Shown: piece after piece, positions 54,710-63,901 of the stretch
Numbering within the stretch: the first letter of the stretch is position 1
Layout of the letters: the number at the start of each line of letters is the position of its first letter
From: Hymenobacter cellulosivorans
GTDB lineage: Bacteria; Bacteroidota; Bacteroidia; Cytophagales; Hymenobacteraceae
Assembly: GCF_022919135.1 (NCBI RefSeq)
Contig: NZ_CP095049.1
Span: 744,001 to 808,000, forward strand
Reading direction: 5' to 3'
DNA: 64,000 bases
Program-made: the position numbers and the translations under genes
Notes under the pieces: model-generated
What the model saw: only the letters and a program-made list of their open reading frames with translations
Database searches by the model: none
Told to the model about the DNA's origin: nothing

Positions 54710-55906
54710 ATGCTTACGCTTTTTTGCCGGTGTACTTTGACCGCACTTTTACTGAGCTGGGCGGCTTTTCCGACCGTAGCCCAGCAGACCAATCCCCGGC
54801 CCGTTCCGGCCCCGCCGTACCAGGCTGTAGATGCCAAAATGCAGCAGGTACCCGACTCATCGGCGCGCACGGTGGGGGGCTTGGTTCGCTTCATCAACGC
54901 CTCCTTTACCACCGAACCCGATAAGGCCCGGGCGGCCTTTGTGTGGGTGGCCCGCAACATTCGCTACGACGTCGAGAATATGTACGTCCTAGAGTTTGAG
55001 CGGGAGCCGGCCGTGGTAGTGCAGGAAACCCTAGCAAAGCGAGCCGGCGTGTGCCGGCACTATGCCGAACTCTACACGGCTATTGCCAACGGCGTCGGCG
55101 TAACAACCCACACGGTGCCCGGCTACATTAGCCTGCGCTCGGCCACGGGGCACGCCTGGAACGCCAGCCGCATTGAAGGCAAGTGGTACCTGATGGACCC
55201 AACCTGGGCCGCCGGCCAGGTAGTCAACGACAAGTTTGTGTTCCGGCTAAGCAATGAGTACTACAAAGTAGCGCCTTCAGTCTTTATTGAAAGCCACATG
55301 CCCTTCGACCCGCTGTGGCAGTTGCTGAAAGCTCCACGTACGCCCCAGCAGTTTCAGCTGGGTCAGACGCCGCCCGCCTCTACTGCGGCCTTTGCTTTCC
55401 TCGACTCCGTGGCATTGTATGAGCGCCAGACACCCTTGCAGCAGCTGCACGCCACCAACCGGCGGGTGGAGCAGAATGGCGTCAAGAACGGGGTTATCTT
55501 CTCTTATTTGGCCACCAACCGTACGCGGGAGGAAAACTACCATGTGGGCGTCTACAACGAGGCGCTGGCCTCCTTCAACAAGGGGGTTCACCGACTCAAC
55601 GCCTTCGTGGAGTTCTTCAACCATCAGTTTATGCCCCGGCAAAGTGATGCCGAGCTCAAGCTGCTGCTCCCCCCCATCGAAGCTGATTTTACCCGCGCCC
55701 GGGCTCTGCTGACCTCCGTGCAGGGGAAAGATGTCACGCAGCAAACCAGCATCAGTGAGTTTGAGACATCCTTGCTGGAGGCTGAGACGAAACTGCGCAA
55801 CAGTCAGGCCTTTATGACGCGCTATCTGGCCACGGGCAAACTGATGCGCCCGGTGCTGTTCATGAACATCAGCAACCTGAGCGGCGGCAATGAAATGATG
55901 CGCTAA
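54710..55906 (+). CDS. Secreted transglutaminase-like protein
   Basis: The 398-residue protein (ATG at 54710) has a signal peptide (LTALLLSWAAFPTVAQ) and a transglutaminase core with the full catalytic triad: C115 in RAGVCRHYAELY, H148 in TGHAWNAS, and D163 in LMDPTWA. The domain is followed by about 200 residues of helical, unassigned sequence. It may act as a protease or crosslinking enzyme in the periplasm. A longer reading frame upstream overlaps the terminator and was not used. Confidence 0.85.
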   Translation: MLTLFCRCTLTALLLSWAAFPTVAQQTNPRPVPAPPYQAVDAKMQQVPDSSARTVGGLVRFINASFTTEPDKARAAFVWVARNIRYDVENMYVLEFEREPAVVVQETLAKRAGVCRHYAELYTAIANGVGVTTHTVPGYISLRSATGHAWNASRIEGKWYLMDPTWAAGQVVNDKFVFRLSNEYYKVAPSVFIESHMPFDPLWQLLKAPRTPQQFQLGQTPPASTAAFAFLDSVALYERQTPLQQLHATNRRVEQNGVKNGVIFSYLATNRTREENYHVGVYNEALASFNKGVHRLNAFVEFFNHQFMPRQSDAELKLLLPPIEADFTRARALLTSVQGKDVTQQTSISEFETSLLEAETKLRNSQAFMTRYLATGKLMRPVLFMNISNLSGGNEMMR

Positions 55907-55940
55907 CGGTCGGCCACGGCTTTTAGGTGAAAAAATTAGG

Positions 55941-55967
55941 AACGCGCCCCGGCGCGTTCTTTTTTTG
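55941..55967 (+). terminator. Terminator after the transglutaminase gene
   Basis: AACGCGCC and GGCGCGTT form a short GC stem, followed by CTTTTTTT. Confidence 0.8.
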
Positions 55968-55994
55968 GTTTTTCATTTTTGCCCCTGCCTTGCC

Positions 55995-56501
55995 ATGCTC
56001 CACATCCGCCCCGCCACCCCCGCCGACGTTTCCGCCATCATGAGCCTGGTGCGCCGCGTGGTGCCCCTGATGCAGGCCAGCGGCAACCAGCAGTGGTCAG
56101 CCGACTACCCCAACGAGGACGTATTCCAAAGCGACATTGCCCATAACCAGCTTTGGGTGGCCGAGTTGGATGGACAGGTAGCTGGCGTAGCGGCCCTCAC
56201 CCAGGACCAAGATGCCGAGTACGCCCAGGCCGACTGGGACCCAACCGAAACCGCCATTGTAACGCACCGCCTGGCCGTGGACCCCGACATTCAGGGTAAA
56301 GGCGTAGCCGCCGCCTTGCTGGCCCAGGCCGAGCAGCTGGCCCGGAACCGGGGCCTAAAGTCGCTGCGGGTGGATACCAACTCGGAAAACGCGGCCACGC
56401 AGCGGCTGTTTCCGAAGCTGGGCTACCGCTTTGCGGGCGAAATCACGCTGGCGTTTCGGCCCGGTCTGCGGTTTTTCTGCTACGAGAAGCGGCTCGACTA
56501 A
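55995..56501 (+). CDS. GNAT family N-acetyltransferase
   Basis: The 168-residue cytosolic protein (ATG at 55995) starts LHIRPATPADVSAIMSLVRR. It has WVAELDGQVAGVAALTQD and the acetyl-CoA loop VDPDIQGKGVAAALLAQAEQLARNRGLKSLRVDT, followed by RLFPKLGYRFAGE. Motif A (QGKGVA) is intact. The substrate is unknown. It ends six bases before the convergent amino acid permease stop. Confidence 0.87.
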   Translation: MLHIRPATPADVSAIMSLVRRVVPLMQASGNQQWSADYPNEDVFQSDIAHNQLWVAELDGQVAGVAALTQDQDAEYAQADWDPTETAIVTHRLAVDPDIQGKGVAAALLAQAEQLARNRGLKSLRVDTNSENAATQRLFPKLGYRFAGEITLAFRPGLRFFCYEKRLD

Positions 56502-56507
56502 GCTCGA

Positions 56508-57935
56508 CTACCTTCGTTCGAACGGCCACTGCCCGCGCTGCCGGCTCCAGAGCAGAAAGGCCACCGTGCCCAGCGCCATCATGCCCACGGCCGCCAGCTG
56601 AAAATACAGCCGGAAATGCAGGCTGCCCCAGCTCACCTCGACCGGCGCAATGCCCCAGAACACGGCCAGCCACACCACAATGGCCAGCACCACTGGCAGC
56701 GGATACAGCGGCATACGGAAGGGTAGCCCGGCCGTGCCGCGTCGGCGCCGCAGCAGAATCAGGCCCACGGCCTGGCCCACAAACTGCACCAGAATGCGCA
56801 TGGCCAGAATGGCGGAAATGACTTCGCCCAGCCGGAACAGCAAGCTGAACACGAAGCCCACGCCCCCGAGCAGCAAAAGCGACACGTAGGGAAAGTCCTT
56901 GGTGGGATGCAGCTTGCCAAACAGGGGCAGAAACTCGCCGTCGGCGGCAGCGGCGTACGGAATGCGTGAATACCCCAGCAGCACCGCAAACAGCGAGGCA
57001 AATGCCACCAGCAGCACCAGCCCCGTGGCCAGCGTGGCAGCAGCCGGCCCGTAGAGGCGCTCCACAAACACGCTCACAATAAACTGCGACTTATCCCCAG
57101 CCCCGGCCTGCCAGGCCTGCACTTCCTGCCAGGGAATGACGGTGCCCACGCTCCAGTTGAGCAGCAGATACAGGGCCGCAATGCCCAGAATGCTCAGGAA
57201 AATACTGCGCGGAATCACGCGCTGCGGCTCCCGGATTTCGGCGCCCAGGTGGCACACGTTGTAATAGCCCAGGTAGGAGTAGATGGTCTTGACGGCCGCC
57301 TGCCCCATGGCCACCGACAGCAGCAAGCCCGGCAGCACCGGCAGCCCGCCGCGGGGGAAAATATCCACGTGGTGATTGGGGTGCGTCAGGCCGCCGAAGA
57401 TCAGCCAGGCCATGAGACCCAGCACGCCTACCCACAGCGCCACGCCCAGCTTACCGATGTCCTCAATACGGCGGTAGAGCAGCACAATCAGCAGCAAGAC
57501 CACCGTGCCGGCCACCAGCTTGGGCTGCCACCACTCCGTCAGGGGCACCAGGTAGCCGAAATACTGGGCAAAGCCGATGGCGCCCGAAGCCAAGACCAGC
57601 GGCGACTGAATCAGGGTTTGCCAGACGTACAGAAACGACATGTAGCGGCCCCATTTCTGCTCCCCGTAGGCCAGCTTCAAAAACTTATAGGAGCCGCCCG
57701 CCTCGGGATAAGCCGCGCCCAACTCACTCCAGATCAGCCCGTCGACGGAGGCCAGGGCCGCGCCCACGAGCCAGGCCAGAAGGAAGTTGGGGCCCATCAG
57801 GCCCATCACCAGCGGCAGGGTCACGAAGGGGCCAATGCCCACCATGTCAATCATGTTCAGGGCTGTGGCCTGCACCAGGCCCAGGTTGCGTCGCAGCTGG
57901 GGCCCGGTAGTCGGGTCGGGAGAAGGTTGGGTCAT
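56508..57935 (-). CDS. APC family amino acid permease
   Basis: The 475-residue inner-membrane protein has twelve predicted helices. The first helix region is LVQATALNMIDMVGIGPFVTLP, with the glycine-rich IGPF motif. ELGAAYPEAGGSYKFLKLAYGEQKWG near residue 80 is the second signature of the family, and SYLGYYNVCHLGAEIREPQRVIPRS the conserved loop near residue 235. The start at 57935 (MTQPSPDPTTG) was chosen; an earlier frame start at 57971 adds no helix. The substrate is an amino acid or polyamine, not determinable here. Confidence 0.88.
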   Translation of the reverse strand: MTQPSPDPTTGPQLRRNLGLVQATALNMIDMVGIGPFVTLPLVMGLMGPNFLLAWLVGAALASVDGLIWSELGAAYPEAGGSYKFLKLAYGEQKWGRYMSFLYVWQTLIQSPLVLASGAIGFAQYFGYLVPLTEWWQPKLVAGTVVLLLIVLLYRRIEDIGKLGVALWVGVLGLMAWLIFGGLTHPNHHVDIFPRGGLPVLPGLLLSVAMGQAAVKTIYSYLGYYNVCHLGAEIREPQRVIPRSIFLSILGIAALYLLLNWSVGTVIPWQEVQAWQAGAGDKSQFIVSVFVERLYGPAAATLATGLVLLVAFASLFAVLLGYSRIPYAAAADGEFLPLFGKLHPTKDFPYVSLLLLGGVGFVFSLLFRLGEVISAILAMRILVQFVGQAVGLILLRRRRGTAGLPFRMPLYPLPVVLAIVVWLAVFWGIAPVEVSWGSLHFRLYFQLAAVGMMALGTVAFLLWSRQRGQWPFERR

Positions 57936-58035
57936 AGAGCGGTAAAAGTCGAATAAAAGCGGAATGTTCAAAGCTGGGCGCTAACCCGGGCTTCGGTGGG
58001 CGCGTACCACCGCTACTTCATCCTTTCTTCATCTT

Positions 58036-58995
58036 ATGGCCGGAAGCTCGTCCAAAATTGCCATTTACGGGGCCATTGGGGCCAATATTGCCATTGCCAT
58101 CAGCAAGTTTGTGGCGGCCTTTTTCACGGGCTCCTCGGCCATGCTTTCCGAAGGAATTCACTCCCTGGTTGATAGTGGCAACGGGCTGCTGATTCTCTAC
58201 GGCGTCAAGCAGGCCGAAAAGCCCGCCGATGCCCGCCACCCGTTCGGGCGCAGCAAGGAGCTGTATTTCTGGGCCCTCATTGTGGCCGTGCTGGTGTTCT
58301 CCATCGGCGGGGGCATGTCGTTTTACGAAGGCATTGAGCACCTGAAGCACCCGGCCCCCATCACCGACCCTACCTGGAACTACTGGGTGCTGGGTTTGTC
58401 CCTGCTATTCGAGGGCACTTCCTTCTTCCTGGCGTTCCGCGAATTCAACAAAAGCCGGGGCGACGCCGGGTTCTGGAACACGCTGAGTCGGAGCAAGGAC
58501 CCCTCGGTGTTTGCCATCCTAATGGAAGACTCGGCGGCCTTGCTGGGCCTGGTGCTGGCCTTGCTGGGCGTCTACTTCGGACACCGGCTCAACAACCCCT
58601 ACCTCGACGGGGCCGCCTCCATCTGCATTGGCGTGCTGCTCGTGTCGGTGGCTATTTTCCTGATCTACAAAACCAAGGGCCTACTCATCGGCGAAGGCGT
58701 GGACGAAGAAACCCTGGCCAGCATCGATACTATTGCGCGGGCCGAAGCCTCGGTGGAAAGCATCCGTCCGCCCCTTACGTCCTACCTCGGCCCGGCCGAC
58801 GTGGTACTGGCCCTCGACGTGCAGTTTAAGCGCAACCTCACCGCCGTACAGGTCGAAGAGGCCATCGACCGGCTGCAGGATGCCATCCGGGCTCAGCACC
58901 CCGAGTTCAAGCGCATTTTCGTGGAAGCCAAAAGCCTAAGTGGCAGAGGGCGCGACACGGCAACGACGACCACGCCGGCCCAGCTCCGCGCTTGA
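58036..58995 (+). CDS. Cation diffusion facilitator family transporter
   Basis: This membrane exporter moves divalent metals such as zinc or iron. The 319-residue protein has six helices and the paired metal-site motifs: HxxxD in EGIHSLVDSGN near residue 40, and EDSAALLG near residue 165. The FAVYFGHRLNN-like region precedes a cytosolic C-terminal domain (EGVDEETLASIDTIARAEASV, DVQFKRNLTAVQVEEAI). No regulator is seen nearby. The metal is not known. Confidence 0.88.
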   Translation: MAGSSSKIAIYGAIGANIAIAISKFVAAFFTGSSAMLSEGIHSLVDSGNGLLILYGVKQAEKPADARHPFGRSKELYFWALIVAVLVFSIGGGMSFYEGIEHLKHPAPITDPTWNYWVLGLSLLFEGTSFFLAFREFNKSRGDAGFWNTLSRSKDPSVFAILMEDSAALLGLVLALLGVYFGHRLNNPYLDGAASICIGVLLVSVAIFLIYKTKGLLIGEGVDEETLASIDTIARAEASVESIRPPLTSYLGPADVVLALDVQFKRNLTAVQVEEAIDRLQDAIRAQHPEFKRIFVEAKSLSGRGRDTATTTTPAQLRA

Positions 58996-59010
58996 GCTCC
59001 CTGGCAGATC

Positions 59011-59042
59011 AAAACGCTTATCAGGACTGATTCTGCGTTTTT
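59011..59042 (+). terminator. CDF transporter terminator
   Basis: AAAACGCTTATCAG and CTGATTCTGCGTTTTT form a stem with an internal bulge and end in a T run, 16 bases after the transporter stop. Confidence 0.7.
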
Positions 59043-59052
59043 CAGGCAGATA

Positions 59053-59089
59053 AAAAGGGGTGTATACCAGTGGGTATACACCCCTTTTG
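59053..59089. terminator. AAAAGGGGTGTATACC hairpin
   Basis: AAAAGGGGTGTATACC and GGTATACACCCCTTTT are perfect reverse complements around AGTG. It could act as a terminator, or as the first two sites of the GTATAC cluster below. Confidence 0.75.
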
Positions 59090-59189
59090 ATTTTCAAATA
59101 TAGTTACCTATTATGTATACGGTTGTTTGTAAATCACAAGCTGTATACTTATTTGGTATACAATGTGTAATTCCTACCGCAATGTATAC
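59062..59189. repeat. Cluster of six GTATAC palindromes
   Basis: GTATAC starts at 59062, 59074, 59115, 59143, 59156 and 59184. The last four are spaced 28, 13 and 28 bases apart. The hexamer would be expected about once per 4 kb. The region between the CDF gene and the glycosidase gene (58996-59369) is AT-rich and has no other gene. The sites may be operators or part of a small mobile palindromic element. Confidence 0.6.
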
Positions 59190-59369
59190 TAGCATATATC
59201 CAGGGTATTTATGACAATTCCTGAAGGTGCTTGCTGGACACAATTGAGCAGCGGTTGCCTCCCTTATAGCACGAAGCCCAACCAATCCAGCACTTTTCCG
59301 GTACATTAGGCGCTAGTCGGGCTTGGTAAGGCCGGGCTGGCATTTTTCTGCCCGTTAATCCCTGCGCTT

Positions 59370-60599
59370 ATGACGTATTCCACTACGACGCACACAAACC
59401 CGTTCCGCTCTTTCTGGATGGGTGGCTATGAATGCACCGACCAACTAAATGCCTTCGGCCACCGGGTCGACTTTCTGACCCTGACCGGACATTTGCAGCG
59501 CCTCGACGCCGACTATCAGGACCTGCAGCCCTTTAATATTGGCAGCGTGCGGGAAGGAATCCGCTGGAGCCAGGTGGAGAAAGTACCGTATCAATATGAC
59601 TGGAGTACGGTGCAAGTCATGCTCGACGCGGGCAAGCGCCACGGCATCCAGCAGATCTGGGACCTGTGCCACTTCGGCTACCCCGACGATTTGACGCCCC
59701 TGCACCCGATGTTTGCCCGCCGCTTTTCCCACCTCTGCCGGGCCTTTGTGGATTTCTACCGCTCGCAGCGCCCCGACGATACGCTCATCGTGACGCCCAT
59801 CAACGAGGTAAGCTTTATGAGCTGGCTGGGCGGCGACGTACGCGGCACCACGCCCTACTGCGTGGGCCAGGGCTGGGAAGTAAAGCGCGGACTGATGCGG
59901 GCCTACATTGAAGGCGTGGCCGCCCTGCGCGAGGCTGACCCCAGCATCCGTATCCTAACCACCGAGCCCCTGATTCACATCGTGGCTGCCCCCGGCGCCG
60001 ACGCTCACCTGCGGCAGCGGGCCAAGGAGTTTGATGAAAACCAGTTCCAGGCCGTGGATATGCTCTCGGGCCGGATGTGCCCCGACCTGGGCGGCCGCGA
60101 GGAATACCTGGACCTGCTGGGCTTTAACTACTACTACGACAACCAGTGGCAGCTAGACCCGCACCAGACCCTGCCCTGGGCCGACGACTTCAATGACCCA
60201 CGCTTCCGCCCCTTAAGCTTTCTGCTGACCCGGGCCTGGCAGCGCTACAACCGTCCCGTGGTGCTCACCGAAACCAGCCACCCCGGCATCGACCGGCCCC
60301 TCTGGATTGACATGATTGGCAAGGAGTGCGCCCTAGCGTTGCAAGCCGGCGTGCCGGTATTCGGAGCCTGCCTCTACCCCATTATCGACCGGCCCGACTG
60401 GGACCACCTCACGCCCTGGCACCGCGCCGGCCTCTGGGACGCCGATACGGCTGCGCCCGACCCCGGCCTGACCCGCATCCTGGATACGGCCTATGCCGAA
60501 GCCCTGCTGCAAGCCCAGGAAACTGTGTCGGCAGCTATTCCCAAGCCCATTACGCTCGTCACGGAGTCGGATGTGGCCTTGTCGTTGTCGCTGACCTAA
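59370..60599 (+). CDS. Glycoside hydrolase clan A-like protein
   Basis: The 409-residue protein looks like a TIM-barrel glycosidase related to family 1. The start has SFWMGGYECTDQLNAFGHRVDFL, then VREGIRWSQVEKVPYQYDW, and the acid/base glutamate E146 in TPINEVSFMSW. The nucleophile E301 lies in VVLTETSHPG, and a Trp/Asp-rich segment (YPIIDRPDWDHLTPW) closes the active site. There is no signal peptide, so it acts in the cytosol. The substrate cannot be deduced. A GTATAC cluster lies upstream, and a PLD-like gene follows after 6 bases. Confidence 0.78.
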   Translation: MTYSTTTHTNPFRSFWMGGYECTDQLNAFGHRVDFLTLTGHLQRLDADYQDLQPFNIGSVREGIRWSQVEKVPYQYDWSTVQVMLDAGKRHGIQQIWDLCHFGYPDDLTPLHPMFARRFSHLCRAFVDFYRSQRPDDTLIVTPINEVSFMSWLGGDVRGTTPYCVGQGWEVKRGLMRAYIEGVAALREADPSIRILTTEPLIHIVAAPGADAHLRQRAKEFDENQFQAVDMLSGRMCPDLGGREEYLDLLGFNYYYDNQWQLDPHQTLPWADDFNDPRFRPLSFLLTRAWQRYNRPVVLTETSHPGIDRPLWIDMIGKECALALQAGVPVFGACLYPIIDRPDWDHLTPWHRAGLWDADTAAPDPGLTRILDTAYAEALLQAQETVSAAIPKPITLVTESDVALSLSLT

Positions 60600-60605
60600 G
60601 CTGCC

Positions 60606-61325
60606 ATGAGCGCCTCCTCTTCCGATAGTGCGGGCACGGCCGACCTGCTGCGCCAGTTCGAGCAGTCCTTTGCCGATTCCACACTGTCGGTGGCGGAGGC
60701 GCGGGAGCTGCGCAGCCGGCTAGCGGCCCACGGGCAGCAGGGCCCGGCCCTGCATACCCTGCGTCAGCAGCTGTTTGCTTTGGCCCGGGAGCGGTTCAAC
60801 TCGTTTGAGGACAAGGCCGTGGTGGAATGGCTGGAGGCCGCCAGCGCCCTGCTATTGCCCCTGGCCCCGCCCCAGCCCGCCCAGACCAGCGTCCACTTCA
60901 GCCCCGGTACCGAATGCGTGCATGCCATCCGGCAGTTTATTAACCACGCCGCCCAACAGCTCGACGTGTGCGTGTTTACCATTTCCGATGATAGGATAAC
61001 CGACGCCCTGCTGGCGGCCCACCGGCGGGGCGTGGCTATCCGCCTGCTGACCGACAACGACAAGCTGTTCGACAAAGGCTCCGACATCAAGCAGCTGCAC
61101 GCCAGCGGAATCTCCATCCGCATCGACCAGACCACAGACCACATGCACCACAAGTTTGCCCTGGCCGACCAACGCCTGGTGCTCACGGGTAGCTACAACT
61201 GGACCCGCTCGGCGGCTATGGTCAACCTGGAAAACCTGCTCATCACCGACGACACTTCGGCCGTGACGCGCTACCAGACCGAGTTTGACCGGCTCTGGGA
61301 GGTAATGGTGCCGTTCGGGGGCTAA
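60606..61325 (+). CDS. Phospholipase D-like domain protein with a single HKD motif
   Basis: The 239-residue soluble protein has an N-terminal helical region of about 100 residues. A PLDc_2 domain follows, with FSPGTECVHAIRQFINHAAQQLDVCVFTISDD and the HKD motif H181-x-K183-x4-D188, then LVLTGSYNWTRSA. With one HKD it would work as a dimer, as in Nuc/Zucchini-type nucleases or cardiolipin hydrolases. It has no signal peptide. It is six bases from the glycosidase gene, so they share a transcript. Confidence 0.83.
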   Translation: MSASSSDSAGTADLLRQFEQSFADSTLSVAEARELRSRLAAHGQQGPALHTLRQQLFALARERFNSFEDKAVVEWLEAASALLLPLAPPQPAQTSVHFSPGTECVHAIRQFINHAAQQLDVCVFTISDDRITDALLAAHRRGVAIRLLTDNDKLFDKGSDIKQLHASGISIRIDQTTDHMHHKFALADQRLVLTGSYNWTRSAAMVNLENLLITDDTSAVTRYQTEFDRLWEVMVPFGG

Positions 61326-61370
61326 CAAAGCCGCCGTTGAACGTAACTTGCCGGGGTAACCAGTGTGCCC

Positions 61371-61880
61371 ATGCCCACCGCCCCCGACTTTGCTTATTCC
61401 TATTTGCCCACGCCCATTGGCCTGCTGGAGCTCAAAGGCTCGGAAGCGGGCTTGGCTGCCGTGACCTTTCTAAACGAAGCCGCCACGCAAGCTGAAACAC
61501 CCGCGGCGGCCGTGGCCTCGTGTCTGCGCGAAGCTCACCAGCAGCTACGGGCCTACTTCGGGCGGGAGCTGCGCGACTTTTCCCTGGTGTATGACCTGCC
61601 CCGTGGCACCGAGTTTCAGCAGCGGGTGTGGCAGGTGCTACAGGGTGTGAGCTATGGGCGCACAGCTTCCTACCTCGATTTGGCCCGGCAGCTTGGCAAC
61701 CCTGGCGCGGTACGGGCCGTGGGCGCGGCCAACGGCCAGAACCCGCTGGCCATTGTGTGGCCCTGCCACCGCATCATCGGGGCCAGCGGGCAGCTTACAG
61801 GCTACGCCGGTGGGCTGCCGCGCAAAAAGTGGCTGCTGACCCACGAGCAGCCCGCTGCTCAAACCTCGCTGTTCGGTTAA
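61371..61880 (+). CDS. ogt: Methylated-DNA--protein-cysteine methyltransferase
   Basis: This suicide enzyme removes O6-methylguanine by transfer to its own cysteine. The 169-residue protein (ATG at 61371; a GTG at 61365 is also possible) has FQQRVWQVLQGVSYGRTASYLDLARQLG, AVGAANGQNPLAIVWPCHRIIG with the active Cys in PCHR, and the GYAGGLPRKKWLL tail. Length and order are normal for Ogt. There is no Ada regulatory domain. Confidence 0.93.
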   Translation: MPTAPDFAYSYLPTPIGLLELKGSEAGLAAVTFLNEAATQAETPAAAVASCLREAHQQLRAYFGRELRDFSLVYDLPRGTEFQQRVWQVLQGVSYGRTASYLDLARQLGNPGAVRAVGAANGQNPLAIVWPCHRIIGASGQLTGYAGGLPRKKWLLTHEQPAAQTSLFG

Positions 61881-62014
61881 GCGCCGGAGTTATCCCGATT
61901 TGCGGGTTGGCCGGCCGCTGGCGCTTTCTATTAAACGAGCGGCATGCTACCAGCCGCCTCCGCTCCCTGCCCGACGGGATTGAGTTTGTGTACCGCCAGC
62001 CCAAAAAGTAAGCC

Positions 62015-62902
62015 CTAGGCCCCGGCGGCGCCCACGAACTTGAGCAGCTCCTGGTATATCACGTTGTCTTTCCAATAGAGCTGTAGCACCATCGGCACGT
62101 GTTTTTTGCCGGGCAGCACCGCAAACTGCGGCTCCCGCCCCAATTCCTTCAGCTTTAGCCGAAACTTCTGGCTGCTGCTACTAATGGACGGGTAAGTTTC
62201 GCCGCCGATAAACACCAGAAACGGTGGTGTGGCGGCCGTTACGTAGTACATCGGCGACACTGATTTCCACACGGCCGGGTCCTTGCCAAAGGGCACCAGA
62301 TATTGCTCGTCGCCGCCGTACTGCATCTTGCGCAAGTAATCATACATATCCAGGCCGGCGGGGTCGTCGAGGATGGCGCCGCGCACGGGGTTGGTGGCCA
62401 GCCCGCGGCGGCTGAACAGGGTGTTATCGGCGGCTAGCAAAGCGGCCAGTCCGCCCCCGGCCGAGTGGCCCATGGTAAAGAGCCGCTGCGGGTCGCCGCC
62501 ATATTCGGCAATGTGCTGAGTGGTCCAGATGACAGCCCGGGCGCAGTCGTCGGCCATGGCGGGCACTTGCACCTTGGGCGCCAGGCGGTAGTTGATGACG
62601 ACGGCCACCACGCCCTGCTTGGCCAGGCGCCGTCCGATAAAGGAGTAGAAGTTCTTGTTGCCGCTGTTCCAGCTGCCGCCGTGAATAAAGACCACCACCG
62701 GATACGGCACTGTGGCCTTTTGGCGAGGCGCGTACACATCGAGGCGGTGCCGCTCGGTATCGAAGCCGGCTTCCGAGGCGGGCACGTAGGCCAGGTTGGC
62801 AAACCGGCGGCTGGGCCGGGCCTGGGCCATTTCATTGGCTACCAGCACCAGCAGCAATACGGTAACAAACGCCGGCAAAGCCAGCAAACGGGAAAAACGC
62901 AT
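62015..62902 (-). CDS. Secreted alpha/beta hydrolase (esterase)
   Basis: The 295-residue protein has a signal peptide (LALPAFVTVLLLVLVANEMAQA). The oxyanion hole HGGS follows in VVVFIHGGSWNSG, and the nucleophile Ser is in GHSAGGG near residue 146. The Asp and His of the triad probably lie in FIGGETYPSISS and GKKHVPMV. It matches the BD-FAE/Aes-like esterase group. It probably acts in the periplasm on small esters. Confidence 0.86.
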   Translation of the reverse strand: MRFSRLLALPAFVTVLLLVLVANEMAQARPSRRFANLAYVPASEAGFDTERHRLDVYAPRQKATVPYPVVVFIHGGSWNSGNKNFYSFIGRRLAKQGVVAVVINYRLAPKVQVPAMADDCARAVIWTTQHIAEYGGDPQRLFTMGHSAGGGLAALLAADNTLFSRRGLATNPVRGAILDDPAGLDMYDYLRKMQYGGDEQYLVPFGKDPAVWKSVSPMYYVTAATPPFLVFIGGETYPSISSSSQKFRLKLKELGREPQFAVLPGKKHVPMVLQLYWKDNVIYQELLKFVGAAGA

Positions 62903-63041
62903 AGACGGGAAAGGGTACGGCGAAGTTGGGCAGCGGGCCGGGAACCCGACGTGGCTCTATATACTTTATTGGGCAGCTCCCGGATTGGTGAACTAGCCCA
63001 GCCCAACGCGTCCGGGCGCGCGGGGTTGCCGGGCGCCGTCC

Positions 63042-63049
63042 TATATTTG
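63042..63049 (+). promoter_or_regulatory. -7 element upstream of the TPR protein gene
   Basis: TATATTTG matches TAnnTTTG exactly, 57 bases before the ATG at 63106. A TTG 13 bases before it is too close for a standard -33 element. Confidence 0.4.
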
Positions 63050-63105
63050 CCTGACGGCCTTCGGGCTGGCTTCTTTCCCGTCGTTTTTCTTAGTTGCTCT
63101 TTCCC

Positions 63106-63825
63106 ATGAAAAAATACCTGCTGCTCCTCGTCTGCGGTCTGGCCCTGGCCACCGCCCCGGCGCACGCCCAGCGTAAAACCAAAGTCAAAGTAAAAACCGA
63201 AGCCGCTGGCACGGCCGCCAACCGCCTGCTGCCGCTCTTCGGGGGCTTGTCGGTGGAGGCGGCTCAGCAGTTGGTGGGCCCTGCCTTCCTGGCCGACATC
63301 GAACGAAACTTTGCTTCCCGCGCCGAAGCCAGCAAGTTCTTTTCGGACAAAGGCTACGAGTATATCACCGAAAACCAGCCCGACACGGCCCTGTACCGCT
63401 TCAACCTGGCCTGGCTGCTGGATCAGAAAAACGCCGATGCCTACCGCGGCCTGGGCGTTATTGCCAGTCGCAACCCCACTGCCGACGAGTCCATCAGCCT
63501 GCTCACCCAAGGCCTGACGGTAGCCCCTACCAGTTCGCTCATACTTTCTGACCTGGGCACCAGCTACCTGATTCGCTACCAGCAAACCAAGAAGAAAAAA
63601 GACCTCGACCAGGCCCAGCAGCAGTTGGAAAAAGCGTTGGCAGCCGATGCCAACAACGCCTACGCCTGGCAGCAGATGGGCCGCGTACACTACCTGCGCG
63701 AGGACTATACCAAGGCCTGGGACGCCGTGCACAAAGGCCAAAACCTGAATGTAAGCAGCATCGACCTAGACCTGATCAGCGACCTGACGGCCAAGCTGCC
63801 CGACCCCAAGGGCATGTTCAAATAA
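63106..63825 (+). CDS. Secreted tetratricopeptide-like repeat protein
   Basis: The 239-residue protein has a signal peptide (MKKYLLLLVCGLALATAPAHAQ) and a helical-repeat body. Repeats read KGYEYITENQPDTALYRFNLAWLLDQKNADAYRGLG, LGTSYLIRYQQ, and LEKALAADANNAYAWQQMGRVHYLREDYTKAWDAV, the last a clear TPR. It probably mediates protein contacts in the periplasm. The function is unknown. Confidence 0.78.
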   Translation: MKKYLLLLVCGLALATAPAHAQRKTKVKVKTEAAGTAANRLLPLFGGLSVEAAQQLVGPAFLADIERNFASRAEASKFFSDKGYEYITENQPDTALYRFNLAWLLDQKNADAYRGLGVIASRNPTADESISLLTQGLTVAPTSSLILSDLGTSYLIRYQQTKKKKDLDQAQQQLEKALAADANNAYAWQQMGRVHYLREDYTKAWDAVHKGQNLNVSSIDLDLISDLTAKLPDPKGMFK

Positions 63826-63901
63826 GGCGGACCGACGGAGCCAGCAGCAACGGTAGGCGCCCGGCGTGCGTATTCGGGCTGCTCACCAACTGTATTTGGC
63901 C

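Noticed and set aside
61881..62011. Short open stretch after ogt ending SLPDGIEFVYRQPKK
   Set aside because: It looks slightly protein-like, but it has no start of its own and I cannot match it to a family. It may be a decayed fragment.
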